Positions 37,544-48,519 are shown, counted from the stretch's first letter. The stretch is DNA of 64,000 nucleotides from Rhynochetos jubatus (GCA_027574665.1 CM050662.1:3750501-3814500), one strand, 5' to 3'. The notes: generated from the sequence alone by a model not told the origin. A program made the numbers and translations.

Positions 37544-40500
37544 ATGCCCCGTGGGAAGAGGGTCCCCATCCTGGTCCCCCACGCCGAGCTGCCCGGCACC
37601 GACGGCGAGGGTCCCCGCAGCGGCGGCGAGGGCCTGCGCTCCACGTCGGAGGAGGAAGGCCACCTCCCCGGCCTCCCCCGCGATGACCTCGCCAAGAGCA
37701 TGTCGGGCTCCTCCGTCTCCTCCTACCACTCTGCTCTGTGCTCAGAGGGGACAGAGACCTTCAAGGACTGCCTGGAGTTTCTGGATGAGGAGGGGATGCC
37801 CCCCCGGGACATGGGGCGGCGGAACGGCTGTACCGAGGGGGCTGTCCCGGGGTGCTGGGCTCCGGCGGGGGCCCCCGGAGTCCCCCCGCCACCCGGCCCC
37901 CTCGCCTGTCTGCAGCAGGCTCAGCTGTCCATCGCAGCTAAGAATAGCCCGGCGCCGGGGGGCAGGATGGGTCCCCTCGGCGGGGACCGGCAGCCGGCCA
38001 CCGCTGCCACCGCCGCCAGTGGGGAGCGGGCTCTGCTCCGGCAGCCTGGGGGGATGCTCGGTGGGGCACCCAGCGATTCGGACGAAGCGGACGGCGAGGT
38101 GCGGGCACTGACGGCCAGAGCTTTCCGCAGCCTCTCTGGTCTCCCCGGTGCCCGCCTCGACATGTGCAGCTCCCACACCTCCTCCAGCCTCTCCAACTCA
38201 TTGTCAGAGGACGGCGGGCGGCCGCGGTGCTGGCCAGTGGCCGGCAGCGAGCCCCGGGGGACGGTGGCAGCCCTCCACGGCAGAGTGGGCTGGCCCTTCC
38301 CTGCCGGTGTGGATGGGGAGCTGCTGGGCTTGCTGGGGAAGGAGCAGTTTGAGTGCGTGGACGTGGAGCTGGAGAGCGCGGAGGCCAGGAAGGGCTACTG
38401 CAAGAAGAGGACCGTCCCCAAGCGCCAGATCCTGCTGAAGAGGAAGGAGAGGAAGGAGATGGGGTTTGGTCCCTGGGAGGATGCCCCGGCCCCCCAACCC
38501 CTGCCCCCTGCCAGGAAGGAGCCCTTCAGCAAGGGCAGGGCCATTGGCGAGGACTTCAGGTTCAACTACAAACAGTTCATGAAGACAGCCTCCCTGGATG
38601 CCGACGCCAGCAAGACCAGAGCGGCCTCTTGCCTGGTGCGAAACGTCCTCGCCAAGAAAATGCAGTACGAGCAGAGGATCAAGATGGAGCAGAAGGGGCT
38701 GCAGGGCAGCTCGACCTCCTCAGGGCCGTCCTCTGCCGGCACCGACCTGCTGGGGGATGGCCTGGAGGGCAAGTCCAGCTCGCTCTCCCGCTCGGACTGC
38801 AGCTTCTCAGCTGAGGACCTGCGGAGCGGCGGGATGCCGGCGCCTGTGGTGGCTGTGGGGGACGTCGCCACCACCCGTCCCACCAAGGGGGTGGTGCTGA
38901 GTGAGGCAACGAAGGAGAGTGTCTGCAAGCTGAAGAAGACCTTCAATGAACTCAATGAGAGGATGAAGTACCAGGAAGTGCTGCAGGGCCACGGGCTGCC
39001 TGGTGCCACTGAGGAGCCGGTGTCTGAGAGGATCCACTACCGGCGAGCACGCGCCTTGTTCGAAGCCCACTCCGGGGTGGGGAAGGCGCTGGATGTCGCG
39101 CCCAGATTTGAGAGAGTGCCAAAGCCGTGGCCCAGCTTGAAGCAGCGAGCCATCCTCCCCAGCCACCCCCAAACCCTCCCTTTGGAGGACAACAGCCTGG
39201 CCCTCCCCGCCACGCCACAACGCCGCCTCTTCACCTCCCAGGCGCAGGAGGTGAGGCTGATGCCACAGAGCCAGCATGAGGAGAAGCCACCGGTGGTTCC
39301 CCGCCGGCCACCCAGCCCCAGCGCCCCAGAACAGGGGTCCCTGCCGCCCACCAACCCCAAACCAAAAGGGAAGGGGCGCATCCCGCAGCCCCGGGATGTG
39401 CGCAAGCTGGTGAAGAGCAGCTACAGCCTCAGTTTTGGGAGTGCCGGCACATCCTGTGGCACCACAGCACCGGTGAGCGGCGGGGAGCCACCACCGGCCA
39501 CCCCGCTTGTCATCCACTGCACCTCGGTGTGCCGCCGGGAGCCGGAGCCAGAGCCCAGGGCTGGGGCTGCCAACCAAGACTCAGCCCCGCCACGTGCCGA
39601 GGGCCCGTCAAAGCTTGCTGGTGGCCAGCCCTCACCCACCCAGGGCTCTTCCGTCCACTTCACAAAGGTCCAGGCCACGCGGAGTGGGGCGGCCGCCACA
39701 GAGGGTCCGCCAGCATCGCCCCCGCGCCGGGAGCGGAGCGAGCTCGTGGTGCCGCTGCGGGCACCAGCAGCTGAGGGGGTGCCACATGTGGAGTCCCACC
39801 TCCACGTCCTGGTGGGCCGGCGGTCCCCGGTGGTGGCTGGTGAGGGATCCCCAGCTCAGAGCAGCACGGTACGGATGGAGAAGACCGTTCTCCTCCCACG
39901 ACCACCGAGTCCCATGGAGGGAAAGGAGGGACATGGCCACGACGGTACCGGAGAGCTCCACGCTGCTAAGGGCCCCGAGTCAACAGTGCGGCGGCATGAC
40001 GGCAGCGAGAGGGGGGACCCCCAGGCCGGACCCCCGGCCAGCAGCAGCGCACACCCAGAGCCTGTGACACCAGCAGCACGGAGCGTGCCAGAGCCGCCCA
40101 AAAGCGGGCAGAGGCAGGAGCAGCCGAGCAGCAGGCTGGTGTCGGCGGGAAGCGGCGGCTCCGCTGGCAGCACTGGCCCTGCCGCCATGTGTGGAGCCGG
40201 GGAGGCCAGTGAAGGTGCCCCTGGCCAGCTGCCGGAGCGCAGGGAGCAGCATTCACCGAAGTGGCCGGCAGCCACCGAGCCGAACCTGCCTGCTGCCCCG
40301 GTGGAGAACTCCAACTACTTAACAATTCCTGTGAAAAACCCCAAATCCTCTCCAATGCCAAAGCTGCCCTCAGCCCCCAACCCACCCACCATATCCTTTG
40401 GGACCCCCGCAGTCCCCAAACTGGCCAGCACCTCCTTTGGGACCCCTGCAGTCCCCAACCTGGCCAGCATCTCCTTTGGGACCCCTGCAGTCCCCAACCC

Positions 40501-41680
40501 GACCAGCACATCCCTTGGGCACCCCATGGTCCCCAAGTCAGCCAGCATGTCCTTTGGGACCCCCACAGTCCCCAACATGACCAACTCATCCTTTGGCTAC
40601 CCATCAGCCTCCAGCCTGGCCAGCACATCCTTTGGGACTCCCTTGCTCTCCAATCCCACCAACAAGTCTTTTGGGATCCCCTTGATCCCCAACCTGTGTG
40701 GCACATCCTTTGGGACCCCTCTGGTCCCCAATCCATCCAGCGCATCCTTTGGGACCCCCTCAGTCCCTAATCTGGCCAACCCATCATTTGGGATCCCCAT
40801 GCTCCCCAACCCAGCCAGCTCATCCTTTGTGTCCCCCCTGGTCACCAACCCAGTCCCTGCTTCCCTTGGGCACCCATCAGTCTGCAGCATGGCCAGCTCA
40901 TCCTTTGGATCCCCTTTGGTTCCCAACCCATCCAGTGCTCCACTGGGGACTGGTGTGTGTCCCGTGCCTGGTGGGGAAGCACCCTGCAGCAAACCCATCC
41001 CCGAGCCCCCCCTACCCCAGCCTCCTGAGGGCCTGGCCACTGCGGAGCACTCAGTGCCCCTGCCCCCAGCCCAGCCCCAACCTCGCCTCGAGGACACTCC
41101 CCATTTCCTCAGGAGGACTGACGGCACCTCACCGAACAGCAAGAGCACGCCGAGCCCCACCAAGCCCGTCGCCCCCCACCTGCCTGCACACCGGAGGATG
41201 CTCGTTGATCCCGACAGTGGGAAATGCTACTACATGGAGCCACCACGGCAGCCCCAGCTGAAAACACTCTACGACCCTGAGACAGGGCAGTACCTGGAGG
41301 TGCTCATCCCACCGTTGGCATCGCACGCTGGGCTCTACCAGGCTCCTTTCAACCCTCTGGTCATGGCCCCGGGGGTCTACGCTCCACCCTACATGCCCTA
41401 CGGTGGATTCCCGGGGCTCACAGCACCCCCACTGCCCGCTGCCTCCTCCCCAGCGCACCCTGACCCACCGGCTGCTGAAAACTCTGGCTTCTCTGGGACC
41501 TACAGCCCGGCTCCCAAGGGCGAGGGGCTACCCGCTGCCGGGGGTCCTGACTGTGGGTACCTGGAGAGCCTGTACTACATCCCCACGGGGATGCGAGCCA
41601 GCCCCGGCCCCAGCCCCGGCCAACCCCCTGCCCACGCCAGTCCTGCTGTTCCTGAGAAGGGACCGATGATCCAGATGTGA
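37544..41680 (+). CDS. PROB1: PROB1, proline-rich basic protein 1
   Basis: One uninterrupted coding exon of 1378 aa; human PROB1 is also single-exon, at about 1015 aa. The protein has no known biochemical activity. Conserved blocks in order: EQFECVDVELE near residue 267, RTVPKRQI near 289, a basic KRKERKEMGF stretch, SCLVRNVLAKKMQYEQR, PKPWPSLKQRAI near 526, then a long Pro/Ser-rich disordered region. The C-terminal CEFIP/PROB1 (DUF4585) domain spans about 1220-1256 with LVDPDSGKCYYMEPP and YDPETGQYLEVLIP. Between them, residues 951-1132 are 14 tandem copies of a 13-residue unit starting SFGTP. I chose the ATG at 37544 (MPRGKRVPIL); the frame is open upstream to 37433 but has no earlier ATG. 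Extra length over human is due partly to the repeat array. Confidence 0.9.
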   Translation: MPRGKRVPILVPHAELPGTDGEGPRSGGEGLRSTSEEEGHLPGLPRDDLAKSMSGSSVSSYHSALCSEGTETFKDCLEFLDEEGMPPRDMGRRNGCTEGAVPGCWAPAGAPGVPPPPGPLACLQQAQLSIAAKNSPAPGGRMGPLGGDRQPATAATAASGERALLRQPGGMLGGAPSDSDEADGEVRALTARAFRSLSGLPGARLDMCSSHTSSSLSNSLSEDGGRPRCWPVAGSEPRGTVAALHGRVGWPFPAGVDGELLGLLGKEQFECVDVELESAEARKGYCKKRTVPKRQILLKRKERKEMGFGPWEDAPAPQPLPPARKEPFSKGRAIGEDFRFNYKQFMKTASLDADASKTRAASCLVRNVLAKKMQYEQRIKMEQKGLQGSSTSSGPSSAGTDLLGDGLEGKSSSLSRSDCSFSAEDLRSGGMPAPVVAVGDVATTRPTKGVVLSEATKESVCKLKKTFNELNERMKYQEVLQGHGLPGATEEPVSERIHYRRARALFEAHSGVGKALDVAPRFERVPKPWPSLKQRAILPSHPQTLPLEDNSLALPATPQRRLFTSQAQEVRLMPQSQHEEKPPVVPRRPPSPSAPEQGSLPPTNPKPKGKGRIPQPRDVRKLVKSSYSLSFGSAGTSCGTTAPVSGGEPPPATPLVIHCTSVCRREPEPEPRAGAANQDSAPPRAEGPSKLAGGQPSPTQGSSVHFTKVQATRSGAAATEGPPASPPRRERSELVVPLRAPAAEGVPHVESHLHVLVGRRSPVVAGEGSPAQSSTVRMEKTVLLPRPPSPMEGKEGHGHDGTGELHAAKGPESTVRRHDGSERGDPQAGPPASSSAHPEPVTPAARSVPEPPKSGQRQEQPSSRLVSAGSGGSAGSTGPAAMCGAGEASEGAPGQLPERREQHSPKWPAATEPNLPAAPVENSNYLTIPVKNPKSSPMPKLPSAPNPPTISFGTPAVPKLASTSFGTPAVPNLASISFGTPAVPNPTSTSLGHPMVPKSASMSFGTPTVPNMTNSSFGYPSASSLASTSFGTPLLSNPTNKSFGIPLIPNLCGTSFGTPLVPNPSSASFGTPSVPNLANPSFGIPMLPNPASSSFVSPLVTNPVPASLGHPSVCSMASSSFGSPLVPNPSSAPLGTGVCPVPGGEAPCSKPIPEPPLPQPPEGLATAEHSVPLPPAQPQPRLEDTPHFLRRTDGTSPNSKSTPSPTKPVAPHLPAHRRMLVDPDSGKCYYMEPPRQPQLKTLYDPETGQYLEVLIPPLASHAGLYQAPFNPLVMAPGVYAPPYMPYGGFPGLTAPPLPAASSPAHPDPPAAENSGFSGTYSPAPKGEGLPAAGGPDCGYLESLYYIPTGMRASPGPSPGQPPAHASPAVPEKGPMIQM
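40394..40939 (+). repeat. Coding minisatellite, 14 x 39 bp, inside PROB1
   Basis: Fourteen consecutive 39-bp units, each encoding 13 residues of the form SFGTPxVPNxxSx. All 14 keep the register and the reading frame. Units differ at several positions (SLGHP, SFGYP, SFGIP, SFVSP variants), so the array is not freshly expanded. The DNA motif TCCTTTGGGACCCC recurs at the start of most units. Confidence 0.93.
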
Positions 41681-42072
41681 TGGTCCTTGGCTGGGAATGA
41701 CCCACGTGGCATGTGCCTTCCTGAGCTTTGGGCTTTAACCCCAAAGTCAGCATCGCCCTCAGCATGGGAGAGACCCCCTGCCTTTGGCTGAGCTGGCTAA
41801 GCGCCAAGAAACATCAGACACCGGCTGGACCTCACTGGCTCCCCATGAGAACGGGAGGAAACAGGGTATTTTTCCAGGGTGAGTACCTGGCAGCCCCAGG
41901 AGGGACTGTGGGCCCCGGCCAGTAAAGGGGCCAGATGCACAGTCCCCGCTTTCCCCTGTCCTGCCAGTCCCATCCCAAGGGCAATCTGGGCTGGTCAGCA
42001 CAGGGGGACGATGGCGAGCCACCGCCAGCCCCACCTCCAGCCACGGTTGCGGCACAGACTCCCTAAAAGAGT

Positions 42073-42078
42073 AATAAA
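42073..42078 (+). terminator. PROB1: PROB1 polyadenylation signal AATAAA
   Basis: AATAAA lies 393 bases after the PROB1 stop, just before a GT-rich tract (GTGTTTGTGTAGTCTGT at 42115-42131) that suits a downstream cleavage element. This sets the 3' UTR at about 41681-42100. Confidence 0.65.
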
Positions 42079-42269
42079 AATGCTGAGACAGCATTAAAAC
42101 CTGCCTATCCACGCTGTGTTTGTGTAGTCTGTAAAGGGGGGGTGCAGGGCTCCGCAGCCCTTTGGGGGAGCTGAGGGGCAGAGGCACTGGGACGGCGCAG
42201 TCCGTCTGTCCCGGAGTGTCCACTGGATAAATTCCAGTCCCTGGGAGCAGGAGGGGGGTCTGCAGTCAT

Positions 42270-42362
42270 CAGCAAGCCCTGAACCCCAGCCCTGAGCCCC
42301 AAACCCCAGCCCTGAACCCCAGTCCTGAACCTCAAACCCCCACCCCAGCCCCAGCCCAGGGG
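42270..42362 (+). repeat. Degenerate C-rich tandem repeat (CCCCAGCCCTGAA units)
   Basis: About six imperfect copies of a 13-15 bp unit of type CCCCAGCCCTGAAC lie between PROB1 and MZB1. The complementary strand has regularly spaced G4 and G3 runs. Confidence 0.65.
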
Positions 42363-42583
42363 GGCCCACGCCATCCCGGGGAGGATTTGGGTGGAAGAGG
42401 AGAGGTGAAGGGTTCCAGGACTGAATTGCACCAAAAACCTCCTGGGGAGGGGTCAGTTGGCCGGGACACCCCACACACACCTCCCCCCATCCCCGCCTCA
42501 ACACCCCAGGGATGGATGGGCCACGTCAGCCGGATGCAGGTGCAGCAGCGGTGCAGCAGCGCCTGCTCAGCGGCCCCCAGGGT

Positions 42584-42592
42584 GTTTATAGC
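42584..42592 (+). promoter_or_regulatory. MZB1: TATA-like element of MZB1
   Basis: GTTTATAGC lies about 45 bases before the MZB1 ATG, in a GC-rich setting where A/T clusters are rare. Spacing allows a start site near 42610-42620 and a very short leader. MZB1 is lineage-restricted (plasma and marginal-zone B cells), which fits a TATA-type promoter better than a CpG island. Functional use is inferred. Confidence 0.4.
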
Positions 42593-42634
42593 TGCACCCT
42601 GCCTCCACCCTGGCACTTTCGGCATCGTGGCAGA

Positions 42635-43681
42635 ATGCGGCCGGAGCTGGTGGTGTGGCTGGCCCTGAGCCTGCTGGCAGGGACGGGGGCCGAGGACACA
42701 TGCGGGGGTCCCCCCGCCACCCAGACCCGCTCCATCCCTGCGCCCAAGCTCAGCCCCGAGGAGCAGCTCTCGCCCCACATGCCCGAATCCCTGCGCTGCG
42801 ACGCCTGCCACGCCATCGCCTTCCAGGTGGGAATCGGGGAGATGGCACCCCAAAACCGGGTGTGAGAGCCCTCACAGGGATGTACTAGTCTGGGGAGATG
42901 CTGCCAGCTCCCCTGGGATACCTGCTGCTGGCTGCCCCACACCAGCACCCCAAAAAAGCCCCTTGCAGCTACTCCCGGACTCACCAGCCCGTGCAGAAGT
43001 GCTTCGGCTGCCGGGGCCATGAGGAAAGGCTGGTGAACCCCGTCCTCACTTGGGATCAGGGACATGGGGGGTGCTGCCCTCACTGGCCCGTTTCTGCCCT
43101 TTTTCATCCTAGATTGAGGAGCAGCTGAGCAGGGCAGAGGGGAAGGTGGGCAGGAAGGCGCTGAGCGAGTCCGACTACCTGGAGGTGCTGGAGAGGAGCT
43201 GCTCACAGGGCTGGGAGAGGTGAGCGGGGTGTCCCCAGGGACGGGGGTGTCCCCAAGCTGGGGGTGTCCCCCGGGACGGGGGGGTCCCCTACCCATGCCT
43301 CTCCCCGCAGCTACGGGGTGCAGGAGCTGGATGGGGAGAAGCGGCTGGCAGGGCCGGGGCTGCTGGGACAGGCGTCCATGAGCGTGATGGTGACGGGGGG
43401 ACCCTGGCCGGGCAGGTAAGCCGGGAGGGGTTGGCGACGGAGGTGGGGTGCCGGACACTGTGCTCTCACTGCCGCGTCAGTGACCCTCTCCGGCTCCTCA
43501 CAGGCTGTCCAAGATGTGCCACAGCTACGTGGGCGAGCAGGGGGAGGCGCAGATCTACGGGGCGCACCGGCAGGGCTCGGGCGCTCTGCGGGAGCTGCTC
43601 TGCCATGGGGAGAAGGGGGCCTGTGCCAGCAGCAAGGCCCGGGGGGCGGCCTCCCACAAGGCACTGCAGAACGAGCTGTAG
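42635..43681 (+). CDS. MZB1: MZB1 (pERp1), ER co-chaperone of immunoglobulin assembly
   Basis: MZB1 is an ER-resident protein of B and plasma cells that works with GRP94 in IgM assembly, secretion and calcium control (family knowledge). Four exons join in frame: 42635-42826, 43113-43219, 43311-43415 and 43504-43681, giving 193 aa against 189 in human. Residues 1-19 form a signal peptide (MRPELVVWLALSLLAGTGA). Cys23 follows, then the CDAC (CxxC) motif at 55-58 in SLRCDACHAIAFQ, Cys94 in RSCSQGWE, and later cysteines in KMCHSYVGE and LLCHGEKGAC, the pattern of the MZB1/canopy saposin-like fold. The C-terminus QNEL is a KDEL-type ER retrieval signal. Introns are only 88-286 bases. The start is fixed by the signal peptide. 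It lies between PROB1 and SLC23A1, as in mammals. Confidence 0.93.
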
Positions 43682-44085
43682 CCCCGGCGCAGTTAATGCT
43701 TAATGCCCCGGCGACCTTCGGAGCCAACTTCGTCCCCAGCAAGAGCTGACACGTGCCGGGATGTGGGCGCCTTCCCGGCATCGCCCATCACCAGCAGCGC
43801 GGCCATCCCTCGATGCCCAGCCCAGCTGTGCCGCGACGATGCTGGTGGCAGCTGGTGCTCCGCGCCACCGGACCCCCCGTGAGCCGGGAATTACTCTGTA
43901 ACCCGCTGGCTGTAATATTTCACTCGCGGCGGGATCGCCGCGGTCCTGGCGGCGGTGCCAGCCCTAATTAAAGGAGTTAATGGCTGATCCGTCCCCAGTT
44001 TCACAACCGGCAGCCAATGGCCGCCTTTCAGCCCGCTGCCCCACACCGCAGCCCAGCCCGCGTGGGGACTAAAGTCCTTCCCACA

Positions 44086-44093
44086 GCCATAAA
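44086..44093 (+). promoter_or_regulatory. SLC23A1: Possible TATA-like box of SLC23A1
   Basis: CCATAAAAC about 50 bases before the proposed first ATG at 44138. The spacing would give a leader of about 20 bases, which is short. It depends on the first-exon model being right. Confidence 0.3.
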
Positions 44094-44137
44094 ACCCCCG
44101 TGCGGTGACATCGCTGCCGGGGCCGCATCGCCGGAGG

Positions 44138-47100
44138 ATGGGGACCCGCTCGGGAGACCTGGCTCAGCCCCAGGTGAACGCAACCTCCATCCCCGTCCCT
44201 TCCTTGGCTGTATCCCGGGGCAGTGGGGAGGGAGGTGGGTGGCGGGGGTGTGCTGGCCCCAGTGGTGGCCAGCCTGGGGCCATGATGTCCAGATGGAGCT
44301 GGCAACGGATGGGGGAGCTTGGGGATGGTGGGGAAGCCCAAGGGGACTGAGGGGACCAGCCAAGATGCGGTGGCTGGGGCTGGCTCTGCCGTTCTTCCAG
44401 GCACCCAGGGCCAGTGGGGACTCCCCTCCACCCTCCCCTGAGGGCAAACCTTTGGGCTTTGGAGCCCAGATTCCTCTTGGGGTGGGGCTGGCCAGCCACG
44501 CGTGCCAAGCCGTGGCCCAGTGGCTCTCGTGTCCCCGGGGCAGAGCCCAGCCCCGTTCCCATGGGACACCCAGGACAACACTGACCTGGCTCCTGCCTCG
44601 CCCTCGCTGCCAGAACGGGAACACGGCTCTAGCCCCCGGCACCCCCGCCCATCCTCCTGGGAAGGAGATGCCTGTGGCAGGCAGGGTGAGTACCAGGGCA
44701 TCCCAGGGGCAGCACAGCACCCCTCTAAATCCTTCATCCTCTGGATGAAGACCAGCCAGCCGGGACCCCTCCCCATTCCTGAGTGCGCAGGGGGTCCCAT
44801 GGGGCAGACTGTGCCTCCTGTGGGGACAATGCCGGGGGTGGCTGTCCCTCATCCCCAGCCCCCAGGGCGAGCTGGGGCTGAGCTGTACCCCTGCATGCCA
44901 GGACCCTGTGGCTGGCGCTGTGCCACCCCGACCAGAGGTGGACATGCTCTACAGGATCGAGGACGTGCCCCCCTGGTACCTCTGCATCCTGCTCGGCTTC
45001 CAGGTACAGCCTGGAAGGGGGCTGTATCCCCATGGGCAAAGCCCGAGCTCCTGTTCCCCATGGTGTGGGGCACCCCATGACTCCCTAGCCCCACTAAGCC
45101 CCCCCTGGCCCCCCCAGCACTACCTGACCTGCTTCAGCGGCACCATCGCCGTCCCCTTCCTGCTGGCTGAGAGCCTGTGCGTGGGCAAGGACCAGCTCAC
45201 CGTCAGCTACCTCATCGGCACCATCTTCACCTGCGTGGGCATCACCACTCTCATCCAGACCACTGTGGGGATCAGGTAGAGCTGTGGCCCCTATGGGGAA
45301 CCCCCCGGCCTGTCCCCGGGCCACGGGCGCACACATCCCCTCTCGTCCCCCCCAGGCTGCCCCTCTTCCAGGCGAGCGCTCTGGCCTTTCTTGTCCCTGC
45401 CAAGTCCATCCTGGCCCTGGAGAAGTGGCGATGCCCACCTGAAGGTGAGGGCAGAGGGGGGGCAGCGGGGGCGTCCAGCTGCTCCCCTCCCGCCCCAGGG
45501 ACCCCCTCACCCCCCCTTCATCCCCAGAGCAGATCTATGGCAACTGGGCGCTGCCACTCAACACCTCCCACATCTGGCAGCCCCGCATGCGAGAGGTACG
45601 ACCCACCGCCACCCCCGACCCCAAGATCCCTGGCAGGCCGCTGACTTCCCGTCCTCCATGCCCCACAGATCCAGGGAGCCATCGTGGTGTCCAGCCTGGT
45701 GGAGGTGGCCATCGGGCTGCTGGGGCTCCCCGGGGCGCTGCTCAGCTACATCGGGCCGCTGACCGTCACCCCCACCGTGTCCCTCATCGGGCTCTCCGTC
45801 TTCCAGGCGGCTGGCGAGCGGGCTGGCTCCCACTGGGGCATCGCTGCGCTGTACGGCACAGGGACTGGGACAAGGGGGTAGGGGTGTCCCCTGTGGAGCC
45901 AGGAGCACGCCAGGGCCATAAGTGACCTCATCTCTCTCCCCGTCCAAATCCCACCCCCAGAACCATCTTCCTGATTGTCCTGTTTGCCCAGTACCTGCGG
46001 CACGTCACCGTCTGCCTGCCCGGCTACCGGCGCAGCAGAGGCTTCGTCCTGCTCCGTGTCCAGATCTTCAAGATGTTCCCGGTAGGGTCCTGGGGGAGGG
46101 TTCCAAACACACACAACCCCCCTGCTTTTCCATGCCTGGCTTTGCAAGCAGTGCTGGCTCTGCCCCTGCAGATCATCTTGGCCATCATGGTGGTGTGGCT
46201 GCTCTGCTACGTGCTGACACGCACTGGCGTCTTCCCCAGCCAGCCTGAGGCGTACGGCTACAAGGCCAGGACGGATGCCCGGGGGGAAATCCTGTCTGTG
46301 GCCCCCTGGTTTCGGGTCCCCTACCCCTGTGAGTGGCAGGCAGCCCCACAGCACGCAGGGCCCCCCATACCCCTTTGCCCTGGGGGATGCGGGGTCCTGG
46401 TGCAGCATCACCAGGGCCCGGGAGCACCCGGGTGGTACGAGTCCCGGGATACCCCCCACCCTGACACCCCGCTCTGGCCCCTGTGCAGGCCAGTGGGGTC
46501 TGCCCACGGTGACCTCAGCAGCCGTGCTGGGCATGTTCAGTGCCACACTGGCGGGCATCATCGAGTCCATCGGGGACTACTACTCCTGCGCCCGGCTTGC
46601 GGGAGCCCCCGCTCCCCCCGTGCACGCCATTAACAGGTACAACCCTCTCCAATACCCTGCCCGTGCCGTAGCATCCCTGGACACCCGTCAGGGACCAGCC
46701 CCTTCGCGTTGTTCTGCAGGGGCATTTTCACGGAAGGCATCTCCTGCATCATCGCTGGGCTGCTGGGAACCGGCAACGGCTCCACCTCCTCCAGCCCCAA
46801 CATTGGCGTCCTGGGTATCACAAAGGTACTGGGGCCAGGGAGGGGTCCCAGCACAGCCCAGAGGGACACAGGTGTCACCACCCACTGCCGGTGTCTCCGT
46901 GCAGGTGGGGAGCAGGAGGGTGATACAGTACGGGGCTGGCATCATGCTTGTGCTGGGCACCATCGGGAAGTTCACGGCGCTGTTCGCCTCCCTGCCCGAC
47001 CCCATCCTCGGCGGGATGTTCTGCACCTTGTTCGGTAACCTGGGCACGTCAAACCCGGGTGCTGTTACCATCAGCCCCGGGCCGTTTCCCTGGGGATTCG

Positions 47101-48038
47101 GGGGCTGGTGAGACCGAGGGATGCAGGGCAGGCTTTGAGGGTCTGGGGCTGGGTTTGGGCCCCCTTTGCGGGCAGCCCCTCCCGGTGCCCAGCTCCTGGC
47201 CAGCAGCACGCCTGCCTGCCTGCGACCCGGGCGCCGTCTCTGCTGGCAGGCATGATCACGGCCGTCGGCCTCTCCAACCTGCAGTTTGTCGACATGAACT
47301 CCTCCCGCAACCTCTTTGTGCTGGGCTTCGCCATGTTTTTCGGGCTGACGCTACCCAACTACCTGGATTCCCACCCCAAGGCCATCAACACAGGTACCCT
47401 CCCGCCGTGGGAAGCCCCGATTTTGGGTGTTTAGGGAGCGAGGTGGGCAGATCTCGCAGGCTCCTGCCCGCCCTGCGTAAGCAATGATTAATTAAGCAAA
47501 TCCGGCTCGTCGCAGCACGCCCCGGCTCAGTCCCCGTGCTCTCGCAGGTATCCCCGAGCTGGACCAGATCCTGACGGTGCTGCTAACGACGGAGATGTTC
47601 GTCGGGGGAACCATCGCCTTCGTCCTGGACAACACCATCCCGGGTAATTACAGCACACGGGGCTGGAGGGTCGGAGGCAGAGTTGGTTTGGTTCAGAGCT
47701 GCGAGAGGGCGAGAGGGGCTGGCGCTGGGCACCCACGCTGCGGGCAGGCAGGGGCCGGGCTCTCGGCCGACAGGGTGCTGGCTGCCACAGGGACACAGGA
47801 GGAGCGTGGGCTGGTGCAGTGGAAGGCGGGCGCGCACTCGGACAGCACGGCGAGCGCCAGCCTGAGGAGCTACGACTTTCCCTTCGGGATGAGCGCGGTG
47901 AGGAGGAGCCGGTGGCTGAAGCGCGTGCCCATCTGCCCGCTGTTCACCGGGTTTAAGGCCAAGGCGAGGGGCGGCGGGGTGGCGGCCGCAGCCGTGCAGG
48001 AGACCGCAGACGGGCTCTCTGTGTGCACCAAGGTCTGA
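44138..48038 (+). CDS. SLC23A1: SLC23A1 (SVCT1), sodium-dependent vitamin C transporter 1
   Basis: SVCT1 moves ascorbate with Na+ across the apical membrane of kidney and gut epithelium. Exons: 44138-44173 and 44614-44685 (both tentative), then 44902-45003, 45118-45275, 45356-45444, 45528-45595, 45669-45850, 45961-46081, 46172-46328, 46489-46636, 46720-46825, 46905-47034, 47250-47393, 47548-47643 and 47791-48038. All join in frame to 618 aa (human 598). Landmarks: [34 protein letters not shown], the glycosylation sequon NTS, the nucleobase-ascorbate-transporter signature [10 protein letters not shown] at 404-413, [10 protein letters not shown] and the C-terminus VCTKV. Exons from 44902 onward are firm. 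The N-terminal exons are my best phase-compatible choice ([12 protein letters not shown] then NGNTALAPG...GR); skipping the second also keeps frame. All introns are very short. Confidence 0.93.
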
Positions 48039-48493
48039 GCGAGGTGGGGGCTTGCGCCCCAGCGCCAGAGAAGCCGAGCCCAGCTCCCACGGGTGCTGTT
48101 GGAGTTCGTCAGCAGCCGCCATGTCGAAAGCCAAGGCTTCTGGTGCTCGTCTCGAACACAGGGCTAGGGAAACTCAAAGTTGCCTTTCGGGGACATCCTG
48201 AGCTCCCGGGGTGCCGGCCTGGGGACCACCACCCCCCGCAGCATTGCTCCACCTCAAGCTTTAGCTGGTTGAGACTCGTTCAGTGCTTGCTGAAGCTCGT
48301 TAGCCACTTGCTGACGCTCATTAGCCACCAACCAGAGCCCCCAGAGCCACAAAGTCCCACCCAGGGCCACGAATTTTCATGCTGGGCCCTCGGCTTCGGC
48401 AGGCCTACGTGGTGGCTGAAGCGGGCTCTGTGGGGGACAGAGTACCCAGAGCAGCGGTAGGATGCCTATTGTAAGATTGTACATTAACAGTAA

Positions 48494-48499
48494 AATAAA
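48494..48499 (+). terminator. SLC23A1: SLC23A1 polyadenylation signal AATAAA
   Basis: AATAAA lies 455 bases after the stop, setting a 3' UTR of about 48039-48515. The next gene, PAIP2, converges from the opposite strand. Confidence 0.65.
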
Positions 48500-48519
48500 A
48501 ACTTCAAGCCCTACCCCCG

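Noticed and set aside
42586-43458. 290-codon open frame antisense to MZB1
   Set aside because: A shadow of the GC-rich coding exons on the other strand. MZB1 exons with correct phases explain the region.
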